64,000 bases of DNA from contig NZ_QLLL01000003.1 in the NCBI RefSeq assembly GCF_003259335.1, forward strand, positions 620,001 to 684,000. Reading direction: 5' to 3'. Source of the stretch: Chitinophaga skermanii (lineage in GTDB: Bacteria > Bacteroidota > Bacteroidia > Chitinophagales > Chitinophagaceae). The translations under genes were made by a program, and so were the position numbers. The notes under the pieces were generated by a model that was not told the origin of the DNA, did no database searches, and saw only the letters and a list, made by a program, of their open reading frames with translations. Of this stretch, positions 1-7,446 are shown piece by piece. Every line of letters starts with the position of its first letter. Position 1 is the stretch's first letter.

Positions 1-934
1 CGCCACCGGTTTTGGTAACCTGTTGCTCGATATTAACGCCAAATCCATACTTCGTTCTTCCATCACGGCGTGTAGTAGTAATATCGGGCGATTGTGGCAT
101 TTCCTGAACGGCTTGCGCGTAGCTTCCCATGGGTGCCTCATTTATAAAGGCTAATAATCGCACTATTCCTTTCTTTCCTTTAAGTGAGTGCTGATGAGCG
201 ACTTCGATTACTTCGCCATTGGATTGACCGTAGTTGAAATTTAAATTTGCACCGTTCGCAACTTTAGGCATCAGTGCGGTGGCGGCTGTGACTGTCCAGT
301 TATTGTGGCGGTACGCGAGTGTTAATGCATACGTGTAACCGCGAACATCTGCCGGGTAATCCCATGCGCCGTTGCTCATTAAACCCCAATTCATGAATTG
401 CGAACGCGGATCGTGAGAGAAAGTATTGTCGTCGAAGAAATCTGCTAAGCAATACTTTCCAACGATGATTTGTAAATTCCTTGTAGTAGTTACGCCCGCT
501 ACTTGGTTCACATCATCGTCCACTGTTTCCACAGAATTATTAAAAGGTATTGTCAACACCCCGTAAGCACGCGCCACGTAGACTTTCGGCGAAGGGCTGC
601 CCACTCTGAAAGTTTCTCCATTCGGAAACCCCGCTATGCCTTCGTCACGGCTGAGACCTGCACCACCGGCTAGTTCGGGATTTACGTAGAGTTCAAAGTG
701 CTTGCCCAACCTAATGCCTGCGAATATGGTAGCGGTGATCGACGTTTTACTTTGCTCGTGCGTTAGAAAACTGTTATCACCGGAATAATCGGCGCGAAAG
801 TCGGGGTGCGCTTGCGTTACTACGGTTTGTTGAAAATGAAATGAATACGGAACCTTATTGTCAAAGAGCTGCTGGGATGTCGCTTCCTTTGAAGCGACGG
901 TTATTACTGCTACTAGTACAAGTAATTTTTTCAT
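1..934 (-). CDS. Carbohydrate porin, C-terminus cut by window edge
   Basis: The minus strand is open from an ATG at 934 to the window edge, giving 311 codons with no stop. The product starts with a signal peptide (MKKLLVLVAVITVASKEATS) and continues with features I recall from Bacteroidota 'carbohydrate porin' proteins of the OprB type: FHFQQTVVTQAHPDF near the mature N-terminus, then LSRDEGIAGFPNGETFRVG and a region with the spacing of outer-membrane strands. It should form an outer-membrane beta-barrel that lets solutes in. The gene begins 28 bases after the stop of the short adaptor-like gene, so the two are probably one operon downstream of the TTTAA array at 1523-1598. The real substrate is not visible. 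The assignment rests on remembered family motifs; the missing end prevents a length check. Confidence 0.8.
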   Translation of the reverse strand, partial: MKKLLVLVAVITVASKEATSQQLFDNKVPYSFHFQQTVVTQAHPDFRADYSGDNSFLTHEQSKTSITATIFAGIRLGKHFELYVNPELAGGAGLSRDEGIAGFPNGETFRVGSPSPKVYVARAYGVLTIPFNNSVETVDDDVNQVAGVTTTRNLQIIVGKYCLADFFDDNTFSHDPRSQFMNWGLMSNGAWDYPADVRGYTYALTLAYRHNNWTVTAATALMPKVANGANLNFNYGQSNGEVIEVAHQHSLKGKKGIVRLLAFINEAPMGSYAQAVQEMPQSPDITTTRRDGRTKYGFGVNIEQQVTKTGG

Positions 935-962
935 GTTTGAACGGGCGATGCCGCTTTTAACA

Positions 963-1448
963 CTATTCGTTGAGCGCGTCGTAAATCAGTTGCTGGTTAT
1001 ACGATACCACTTTCTCTCCAGGCTTCAAACCATTGCTGATGTACGACTGCCCATTGATCGAACGATTCACTTGTACCTCTCTTGCTTCAATATTGTATTT
1101 GTCTTTAAACACCATCACGTACTGCTTGTGCTTACCCTTGTCGTAAATCACGGCCATGTAAGGCACTGAAACGGTGAGGCTATCTTTAATAATCGCCTTT
1201 TTCAGTACGTTAGGTTTTAGTGAAACGCCGGCAGTATGCACAATGCCACGTTTTGGTAAAGTGGTGTCTTGAATGGGAAGTTTAACTTGAGCAGGTACAA
1301 CTTTTGCCGTATCGATCTTGATCGTGTTCAGCATCTTATCACTCAACACAAAAGTTGTTTTAATGTTTCCTTTATGACTAGCATCGCATCCTGTTACAGC
1401 TACTGCTGCAAAGAATAAAAAAACACATATCGTTAAAGGAAGTCTCAT
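963..1448 (-). CDS. Short efflux-adaptor-like (CusB/CzcB C-terminal) lipoprotein
   Basis: I take the ATG at 1448 because it gives a lipoprotein signal (MRLPLTICVFLFFAAVAVTG followed by Cys). An upstream GTG at 1505 in the same frame would put about 19 charged residues before the hydrophobic segment. The 161-residue product resembles RND-efflux periplasmic adaptors only at its two ends. A stretch near residue 30 (FVLSDKMLNTIKID) looks like the first strand of the adaptor, and residues of about 95-160 (SVPYMAVIYDKGKHKQYVMV, then NGLKPGEKVVSYNQQLIYDA) match the membrane-proximal C-terminal domain. The lipoyl and helical-hairpin middle of the usual ~370-400 residue protein is absent. No RND pump follows within the window; a porin does. 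It may be an internally deleted relic or a genuine mini-adaptor with a sensing role. Confidence 0.65.
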   Translation of the reverse strand: MRLPLTICVFLFFAAVAVTGCDASHKGNIKTTFVLSDKMLNTIKIDTAKVVPAQVKLPIQDTTLPKRGIVHTAGVSLKPNVLKKAIIKDSLTVSVPYMAVIYDKGKHKQYVMVFKDKYNIEAREVQVNRSINGQSYISNGLKPGEKVVSYNQQLIYDALNE

Positions 1449-1509
1449 AACCCAATTTTCAAGGAACCGCTTTCGAACTTGCTTCATCCGTCTGCAACGA
1501 TTCACAACA

Positions 1510-1598
1510 CAAATCTCGGAAGTCGTAATTAAAGCGACCTTTAAGTCGAATTAAAAAGAAATTAAATCCAAATTAAACGTTATTAAAGGGCACTTAAA
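1510..1598 (-). promoter_or_regulatory. Tandem TTTAA array at 11-bp period, likely response-regulator operator, with promoter-like box
   Basis: On the minus strand TTTAA occurs with its first T at 1598, 1587, 1577, 1566, 1555 and 1533, and a degenerate copy sits at 1544. The spacing is 11 bp except for one 10-bp step. The most common extended form is TTTAATT. Downstream, GAGATTTG (1517-1510) differs by one base from the Bacteroidota -7 element TAnnTTTG. OmpR/PhoB-family regulators typically bind direct repeats about 11 bp apart on one face of DNA just upstream of promoters, and such a regulator is encoded at 3090-3779. The array lies in front of the adaptor/porin genes, so activation of that operon by this regulator is the natural inference. 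Confidence 0.65.
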
Positions 1599-1697
1599 CA
1601 GGCTACAATACAGTATGGTATTGCATTTCACCTGTTTCATCCTGTAAAAACAAGGTAAAAAAGAGGCTTTTTAGGGTATTACGACCTTAAAAACAGC

Positions 1698-3074
1698 TTA
1701 AAGATGGGGGAGAATAACCTCGAAAGTAGTGCCTTTTCCAACGGTAGATTGCACGGAAATATGGCCTTTGTGGAGGAGTACGATCTTCTTACAAATGCTT
1801 AATCCTAGGCCATGGCCGCGGATTTGAGAGGCATTCTGGGCACGGTAAAAGGGTTCAAATACCTTGGAAAGCTCTTCCGCAGGGATACCAATGCCATCGT
1901 CGATAACTTTTACAATAATTTGGGTATCGTCGAAGTCGATCGATACTTCTGCACGCTTGTTAGATGAGAACTTGCAAGCGTTTTCTATGAGGTTGAGGAA
2001 CAATACTTTCAATAAGCTTTCATTGCCGTTACAGGTAATAAACTCGTCGTACTCCGGCACTTGCAAGAAAGTAATATCGATTTTGTTTTGCTTTTGTTTA
2101 AGGGTGACCAGGTTATGCATCTCCAACAACAACTCGTCGATCCGCACAGGAGCGAATACGAGGCGTTGTTGATTCAGATCTGAATGTGCCAGTTGTAAGA
2201 GGCCATTTGTTAGGTCGGACAAGTTTTCGGCGTCTTCTAGTACACTTTGTAATAGCTCTTGGTAGTCTTCCTTGCTACGTTCTTTGCCTGCGGCTACTTG
2301 TAGTTGGCTGATCATAGAAGCCAAGGGAGTACGTAACTCGTGCGAAGCATTGCTAACAAAGCTTTTTTGGAGGTCGAATGAATCGCTAAGGCGTTGCAAC
2401 ATGGTGTTGAAATTGATCGCTAACTGGGCAATTTCATCCTTTCCTTTCACAGCTACTTGGCCGTGCTGGAGGTTGTTCGCGTTAATCGTGTTTACTTGTT
2501 GTACGAGTTGATCGATGGGTTTCACCATTTTACGGGCGAAGAAATACCCGATCACCACCAGCAATACCACCACTACAATTAGCTCAATCAATAATACGCG
2601 GCGAAGGTTCTCTACGTTCTGGTAACCGTATTTATCGAATGCCGATACAATTACAATCACGGGTACTTTGCCGCCTGTATGGTAGATACCTACCACTTCT
2701 TTTTGTCCATCACGGTAGCTGATGAACTTATTACGTTTGATATAGTCGAGGGCATTTTGACTTGTTTTGACCGCTTGGTTTTGAATGCTGGCGTAAACGA
2801 TGTCGTAGTTATGCGGGTTGTACACCACGATGGTTTCTTGGAATAGATCCTGGAAGGCGGTTTGATCGAGTTTTTTCAGCAGCATCAAATCGGCTTTGAT
2901 TTGCACACCTTCACTTAGTACGAGGCCTATAGAATTGGCGCGGTACTCGAGGCGGTCGATATACTCTTCGCGGCGCAGCTTCGCGGTGAAGAGGTACGCG
3001 ATAGTGGCGAAGGTAATCAGCAGCAGGGCGGCAGATAAGCTATAATAGAGTGCGATTTTAAACTTGATCTTCAA
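1698..3074 (-). CDS. HAMP-containing sensor histidine kinase (CusS-like)
   Basis: This 458-residue membrane kinase has a first transmembrane segment at about 9-30, a periplasmic sensor region (about 31-158), a second segment at about 160-180, a HAMP linker (about 180-233), the HisKA helix with phospho-acceptor H245 in SHELRTPL, and an ATPase domain with N365 (NLIENACKFS), the DDGIGIP box near 392-398 and GHGLGL near 420-425. It should autophosphorylate and pass phosphate to the regulator encoded just upstream. The only reasonable start is TTG at 3074: an in-frame stop lies a few codons further up and the next ATG would remove the first membrane segment. It begins 15 bases after the regulator's stop, suggesting translational coupling. 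The architecture and gene order resemble metal-sensing CusS/CzcS kinases, but the ligand cannot be read from sequence. Confidence 0.92.
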   Translation of the reverse strand: MKIKFKIALYYSLSAALLLITFATIAYLFTAKLRREEYIDRLEYRANSIGLVLSEGVQIKADLMLLKKLDQTAFQDLFQETIVVYNPHNYDIVYASIQNQAVKTSQNALDYIKRNKFISYRDGQKEVVGIYHTGGKVPVIVIVSAFDKYGYQNVENLRRVLLIELIVVVVLLVVIGYFFARKMVKPIDQLVQQVNTINANNLQHGQVAVKGKDEIAQLAINFNTMLQRLSDSFDLQKSFVSNASHELRTPLASMISQLQVAAGKERSKEDYQELLQSVLEDAENLSDLTNGLLQLAHSDLNQQRLVFAPVRIDELLLEMHNLVTLKQKQNKIDITFLQVPEYDEFITCNGNESLLKVLFLNLIENACKFSSNKRAEVSIDFDDTQIIVKVIDDGIGIPAEELSKVFEPFYRAQNASQIRGHGLGLSICKKIVLLHKGHISVQSTVGKGTTFEVILPHL

Positions 3075-3089
3075 GCGTCGTGGGTTTTA

Positions 3090-3779
3090 TTATTCATCGT
3101 CGGCCAAGTAATAGCCCATACCGGTTTTAGTATGTAGGAGCTTTACTTCGAAGTCTTTATCAATCTTCTTCCGGAGGAAGTTCATATATACTTCAATTAC
3201 GTTTGTACCCGTATCGAAGTCGATATCCCATACCTTTTCTGCGATGGTGAGTTTAGAGATCACCTTTCCTTTATTGAGGGCTAAGAATTCTAGTAATTGG
3301 TATTCTTTTGCCGTGAGTGCAATTTTCTTACCGCCACGCATCACGTCTTTTTTCTCGCGGTTGATTTCAAGGTCGCCAATTACAATCTTCGCGTCGTTGT
3401 TCATCGGCAATTCGGTACCTACGCGTTTAAGGAATACGCGGATACGGGCTAACAATTCGCGGAAATCGAAGGGCTTCACGAGGTAATCGTCGGCACCGAG
3501 TTCGAAGGCTTGCATTTTATCTTCTAGGCCACCGAGGGCGGTGAGCATAATGACGGGCACTTTGCTATCTTTCCGGCGAATCACTTCGCAGATTTCGTAG
3601 CCATTGGAGTGGGGAAGATTTAGATCGAGAATCACCAGGTCGTATTGTTGACTAGCGGCCAAGCTTTTTCCCATCCGGCCATCGTATGCTACTTCCACTT
3701 CGAAACCATTTTCTTCCAAGCCTTTCTTAACAGCATTGGCCACTTTTACTTCGTCTTCTACAATAAGGATTCTTTGCAC
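3090..3779 (-). CDS. OmpR-family response regulator (CusR-like)
   Basis: The 229-residue protein has a complete receiver domain (residues 1-120) with acidic pocket E8/D9, phospho-acceptor D52 in LVILDLNLP, T80 and K102 in the VKPF motif, followed by a winged-helix DNA-binding domain (about 130-225) ending in TKTGMGYYLADDE, typical of OmpR/PhoB regulators. It is the first gene of the kinase operon. Its probable target is the TTTAA array 1.5-2.2 kb downstream, in front of the adaptor and porin genes, since OmpR-type dimers bind direct repeats with a period near 11 bp. Assignment to the family is secure; the CusR-like label follows from the neighbouring adaptor-like gene and is an inference. Confidence 0.93.
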   Translation of the reverse strand: MQRILIVEDEVKVANAVKKGLEENGFEVEVAYDGRMGKSLAASQQYDLVILDLNLPHSNGYEICEVIRRKDSKVPVIMLTALGGLEDKMQAFELGADDYLVKPFDFRELLARIRVFLKRVGTELPMNNDAKIVIGDLEINREKKDVMRGGKKIALTAKEYQLLEFLALNKGKVISKLTIAEKVWDIDFDTGTNVIEVYMNFLRKKIDKDFEVKLLHTKTGMGYYLADDE

Positions 3780-3843
3780 GGGGGATATTTTCTTTTAATA
3801 AACGTAAATGTAAGGGATTTTGATTTTTCGGCCGTTTCTAGGC

Positions 3844-3874
3844 AAAAAAATACCCGGCGTTACGGCCGGGTATT
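3844..3874 (-). terminator. Intrinsic terminator after the ABC-F gene
   Basis: Arms AATACCCGGC (3849-3858) and GCCGGGTATT (3865-3874) form a perfect 10-bp stem with a six-base loop. Read on the minus strand the stem is followed by a run of seven T residues, so it ends transcription of the ABC-F gene before the response regulator gene. Confidence 0.9.
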
Positions 3875-3881
3875 GATATTG

Positions 3882-5870
3882 TTACATATTACTTTCCATT
3901 TCCATTATCTTTTCGAACACTTCTTCGTATTCTTTATTGAGCCTGTCGAGATCGTTGGCTACTTGTTTATAGCGATCTTCTGTTTGCAAGAACTTCGTTT
4001 TATCGTTATAAATGCCGGGATCAGCTAGTTCAGCTTCAATCTTCAGTTTCAATTCTTTTTGCTTCGCGATATCTTGTTCGAGTTGTTGGAAGATACGTTG
4101 TTGCTTTTGCAAAGCTTTTTGCGCTTCTTTATCGATCGGCGCATTTTTTTGCGGGGCAGCTACGGGCGTAGGTTCGGGCGCTTTAACAGGCGCAGCCTCT
4201 TCCTTCGTTTCTTTTGCTTCCTTGTTCTTTCTATCTTTTTTGCTGTTGCCGGTGTTGGGGTTTAACAAAGCAGCTTGACGCCTTTTATGTTCTTCCCATT
4301 CGGCATATGTGCCTTTGAATTCTTTGATTTCACCATCTACAATCTCCCAGATTTTGTTGGCCGTTTGGCTTACAAAGTACCTGTCGTGCGATACGAGCAC
4401 GATGCTACCCTGGTATTTATCCAAGGCATCGATCAACATCTGCACAGAGTTCATATCCAAGTGGTTCGTAGGCTCATCGAGGAGCATGAAGTTCGCTTGG
4501 CTGATGATGGTTTTAGCCAACGCTACGCGGGCTTTTTCACCACCCGACAGGATGCGGATCTTTTTAAATACATCATCACCTTGGAACAAGAAGCAACCTA
4601 AAAGGGTCCGTAACTCTTGTTCATTTTTGCCGCTACCGGCAGTTTTAAGCTCTTCGAGGATTTCATTGTCGAGGTGTAAGCTTTCTAACTGGTGCTGTGC
4701 GTAGAAGCTTTGTACTACGTTATGCCCCGGGATGCGTTCCCCTTCGTGTGATTCTGTACCTGCGATAATACGGAGGAGGGTAGATTTACCTTTACCGTTG
4801 GCACCGATGAGGGCGATTTTGTCGCCGCGGTTAATTTCGGCACCGGTGTTCTTCAATACTTCGATAGGACCAAAGCTTTTGCTTACGTTACTGAGCGTAA
4901 CGAGGATTTTACCCGGTTGTTTATCGACGTTGAAGTTGATTTTGATTTTAGACGGGCCGGAGTCGACCTGTTCTACCAAATCCAATTTATCTAAGCGTTT
5001 CATAGCACTTTGTGCTTGGGCGGCTTTAGAAGCTTTTGCTTTAAAGCGTTCGATGAAACGTTCTTGTTGACGAATATATTCTTGTTGGTTTTCGTATGCG
5101 CGTTGTTGCATTTCGCGGCGCAGGTCTTTTTCTACTTCGTAATCGGAGTAGTTACCGGAATAGTGGTGTAACTCTTGTTGATAGAGTTCTACTACTTTGT
5201 TGACCATGCGATCGAGGAAGAAACGGTCGTGCGATACGATAATTACGGCACCATTGTAGTTAATGAGGTATTTCTCTAACCATTCGATAGAGGGAAGATC
5301 CAAGTGGTTCGTAGGCTCATCGAGCATCAGCACATCTGGTTGTTGGAGAATGAGGCGAGCTAAGAGCACGCGCATACGCCAACCACCGGAGAACGAGCTA
5401 TAGGGGCGTTCGAGGGCGGCCGTAGGGAAACCGAGCCCTTCGAGTACTTGCGCTGTTTTATGGCGCATATTGTAACCGTCGAGGGTTTCGAATTCGTGGA
5501 GTTTGTCGCTGAACTCGTGAAGGAGTGCATCGGTTTGGTTATGTTCGAGTTCGGCTGTAATGCGTTCGATATCTTTCTCGATGGCGAGCGCTTTTTCGAA
5601 AGCCATCATACCTACGGAAAGGATAGATTCATCGGATTCGAATGAGAGCAAATCTTGGTTAAAGAACCCGAGGGAGAGGTTTTTAATTTTATTGATGCTA
5701 CCACCCGAAATGGAGTATTCGCCGTTGATGATGCGTAATAGGGTAGACTTACCTGTTCCGTTCAAACCGATCAAACCAACACGATCTCCGGGCACAATGT
5801 GCCACGAGGCACCACTAACAATCGTTCTTGCACCGAATTCAAATGTTACATCCTGCAAAGCCAGCAACAT
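3882..5870 (-). CDS. ABC-F family ATPase (Uup/EttA-like)
   Basis: This 662-residue soluble protein carries two ABC ATPase domains and no membrane segment, which defines the ABC-F family of ribosome-associated translation factors. Domain 1 has Walker A GLNGTGKST near residue 37, signature SSFSGGWRMRVLLARL and Walker B VLMLDEPTNHLD; a linker rich in charged residues (about 240-310) precedes domain 2 with GANGKGKST, LSGGEKARVALAKT and FMLLDEPTNHLD. The C-terminus has a Lys/Ala/Pro-rich spacer (about 545-590) and a predicted coiled coil (about 595-660), as in Uup proteins. ABC-F proteins act on the ribosomal E site; some confer antibiotic resistance, but nothing here shows that. The ATG start is preceded by a good TAnnTTTG promoter element at 5916-5923. 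Confidence 0.93.
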   Translation of the reverse strand: MLLALQDVTFEFGARTIVSGASWHIVPGDRVGLIGLNGTGKSTLLRIINGEYSISGGSINKIKNLSLGFFNQDLLSFESDESILSVGMMAFEKALAIEKDIERITAELEHNQTDALLHEFSDKLHEFETLDGYNMRHKTAQVLEGLGFPTAALERPYSSFSGGWRMRVLLARLILQQPDVLMLDEPTNHLDLPSIEWLEKYLINYNGAVIIVSHDRFFLDRMVNKVVELYQQELHHYSGNYSDYEVEKDLRREMQQRAYENQQEYIRQQERFIERFKAKASKAAQAQSAMKRLDKLDLVEQVDSGPSKIKINFNVDKQPGKILVTLSNVSKSFGPIEVLKNTGAEINRGDKIALIGANGKGKSTLLRIIAGTESHEGERIPGHNVVQSFYAQHQLESLHLDNEILEELKTAGSGKNEQELRTLLGCFLFQGDDVFKKIRILSGGEKARVALAKTIISQANFMLLDEPTNHLDMNSVQMLIDALDKYQGSIVLVSHDRYFVSQTANKIWEIVDGEIKEFKGTYAEWEEHKRRQAALLNPNTGNSKKDRKNKEAKETKEEAAPVKAPEPTPVAAPQKNAPIDKEAQKALQKQQRIFQQLEQDIAKQKELKLKIEAELADPGIYNDKTKFLQTEDRYKQVANDLDRLNKEYEEVFEKIMEMESNM

Positions 5871-5915
5871 AATCTATTTCTTAAAGTTCTTGTTCGTAAA
5901 TAATTTCAAAACATA

Positions 5916-5923
5916 CAAAGTTA
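5916..5923 (-). promoter_or_regulatory. -7 promoter element for the ABC-F gene
   Basis: TAACTTTG on the minus strand matches the Bacteroidota -7 consensus TAnnTTTG exactly and lies 46 bases before the start codon. I see no clear TTG -33 element at the usual distance. Confidence 0.55.
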
Positions 5924-5997
5924 TGTTTATTTATCGTGGAAACCTAGATTTCGTTGCCGACCAACCCATTACGCAAGTATTTCTCTACTGATTCAAT

Positions 5998-6005
5998 TAT
6001 CTTTG
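5998..6005 (+). promoter_or_regulatory. -7 promoter element for the DUF3347 lipoprotein gene
   Basis: TATCTTTG matches TAnnTTTG exactly, 18 bases before the ATG at 6024, predicting a leader of roughly 10-15 bases. The -33 element is not obvious. Confidence 0.55.
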
Positions 6006-6023
6006 CCCGCAAACGACGAACCA

Positions 6024-6611
6024 ATGAACATACAAAAATGGACCCTGCTTGCGCTGATGGCCCTCGTTGCTTTCACCGCATGTAACAACAACACTTCTGA
6101 AGCCAAACAAAATATTGATAAAGACACCCTAGGCTCGTTAAACGCCCCGTACTCCGACGTGTTTTACGACAGTCTTAAAACCGCCATGTCGAGCTACTAC
6201 AGCTTCAAAGAAGCCCTCGTACGTGCCGACAGCGTAGGCGCCGACGAACATGCCCTGTCTTTACAACACCATTTAGACAGCCTTCCATTTGCCACCGCCG
6301 GCGGCGACACCACTAAAATCGTTTTACTACAAGAAGCCGCGAGCAACATCCACGCAGAAATTGCCGGCATGCTCTTAGAAAAATCCGATCTTGAAAAACG
6401 CCGCGCCTCCTTCGAAGCCGTAAGCGACATGCTTTACGACTTCGTAAAAGCCACCGGCCTAAAAGGCGCTACCGTATACCGCCAATTCTGCCCCATGGCC
6501 TTCAACGACCGTGGCGCCTACTGGCTAAGCGACAAATCAGTAGTCCGCAATCCCTATTTCGGCGACGAAATGCTTGGCTGCGGTGAAGTAACGGATACCT
6601 TGCAGTACTAA
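6024..6611 (+). CDS. DUF3347 domain lipoprotein
   Basis: Starting at the ATG at 6024 gives a lipoprotein signal with lipobox LVAFTAC; a TTG at 6003 in frame would lie inside the promoter element and is rejected. The 195-residue product has a helical middle and a conserved C-terminal block, FCPMAFNDRGAYWLSDK followed by NPYFGDEMLGCGEV, which I recognise as DUF3347. This domain also occurs fused to the C-terminus of CusB-type copper efflux adaptors in Bacteroidota, and its Cys/Met residues suggest metal binding. The nearby two-component/adaptor locus fits a periplasmic metal-handling role, but substrate and partner are not shown. The gene stands alone, with its own promoter and a strong terminator. 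Confidence 0.85.
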   Translation: MNIQKWTLLALMALVAFTACNNNTSEAKQNIDKDTLGSLNAPYSDVFYDSLKTAMSSYYSFKEALVRADSVGADEHALSLQHHLDSLPFATAGGDTTKIVLLQEAASNIHAEIAGMLLEKSDLEKRRASFEAVSDMLYDFVKATGLKGATVYRQFCPMAFNDRGAYWLSDKSVVRNPYFGDEMLGCGEVTDTLQY

Positions 6612-6636
6612 TATTAGCAAAAAGACAATATTGATT

Positions 6637-6671
6637 CATCCCAAGCGGCGAAGCTGCTTGGGATGTTTTAT
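6637..6671 (+). terminator. Intrinsic terminator after DUF3347 gene
   Basis: CATCCCAAGC (6637-6646) pairs perfectly with GCTTGGGATG (6656-6665), with a nine-base loop, and is followed by TTTTATTTT. Confidence 0.9.
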
Positions 6672-6749
6672 TTTCAGCAGTTAAATAAAACAAACACGCC
6701 CAGGAAAGTAAGACAATAACATTTCCCCTATATGGGAAATATATCTAGA

Positions 6750-6804
6750 ACATTGGAATAACATTACACAAACATTAGAAGACCATTGGAAGACCATTAG
6801 AAGA
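6750..6804. repeat. Five-copy 11-bp tandem repeat
   Basis: Five adjacent 11-bp units begin at 6750, 6761, 6772, 6783 and 6794. The last three read ACATTAGAAGA, CCATTGGAAGA and CCATTAGAAGA; the first two are more diverged. The array follows a terminator and is not part of a gene. Confidence 0.8.
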
Positions 6805-6941
6805 TATTATAACCCAATATCACCCACCATATAAACATATAATTACCAATATCTTACAAAAAACATTTCCACTGAACGCACAATTCACTCAAATAACACT
6901 CCTCCCAAATCCATATTCCAACCTCCACAAAACAGCCAACT

Positions 6942-7092
6942 CCCCCAATAAGAAATCCCAATGCCCTTCACCACAGTAGTACAAAAGCCTAATCACAGCC
7001 CCGATCCAACGGCCACGAAGTGAATTGGCCGTTGGTCCTCTTTTCTTTGGTTACTTTCTTTGGAGAAGCGAAGAAAGTAACACATTAGGATG
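6942..7092 (+). repeat. Dispersed hairpin repeat, copy A
   Basis: This segment is repeated in inverted orientation at 10359-10512. The best-conserved core is 6961-7092. It contains a 10-bp perfect stem, CCAACGGCCA (7006-7015) with TGGCCGTTGG (7026-7035), followed by conserved CTTTGGTTACTTTCTTTGG. Copy B has a second hairpin built on the same conserved word. A small open frame over it (6993-7193, minus) is not a credible gene. It resembles REP/MITE-type non-coding elements; I see no transposase. Confidence 0.85.
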
Positions 7093-7446
7093 TAAATGGA
7101 AATAAGAATAACCGCTAAAGCACCCGTTCTAACAAAAAAACTTATTAGAATCAACGATGCAAGTATGACATAACCACTAAGACATTCTGCCACAGAACAA
7201 AAGAATTAACATAAAAAAACTATCTTGGCACAATAATAGCGCATTGAAAATCATACAAAAATACCCACGGTAACCCTATCAAAATGAAAAATAGCCGGCA
7301 ATTACCCTTGATATTTTTTATGAATTAGAAATTTTTGGGAGATATAAAGCACACTGCTAATAAATCTCCAGTCAATTTCTTAACTTCGCAAGCATTTTAT
7401 TAGAATAAAATAAATAGTAACACGCAAACCAAGCGTAGAAGAATTT

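Larger units (their letters stand above)
6612..7446. other. AT-rich intergenic region holding repeats
   Basis: There is no convincing gene between the DUF3347 lipoprotein and thrS. The region holds the terminator at 6637-6671, an 11-bp-period tandem repeat (6750-6804), one copy of a dispersed hairpin repeat (6942-7092) and about 250 bases of AT-rich DNA. TAACTTCG at 7381-7388 is one base from the TAnnTTTG promoter element and is a possible thrS promoter, giving a leader of about 50 bases. Confidence 0.6.

Noticed and set aside
1449..1505. N-terminal extension of the adaptor-like lipoprotein from GTG at 1505
   Set aside because: It adds about 19 mostly basic residues before a complete lipoprotein signal peptide and lies next to the promoter-like box.
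6993..7193. 66-codon hydrophobic minus-strand frame
   Set aside because: It lies across dispersed repeat copy A, and the homologous sequence in copy B does not keep the frame.
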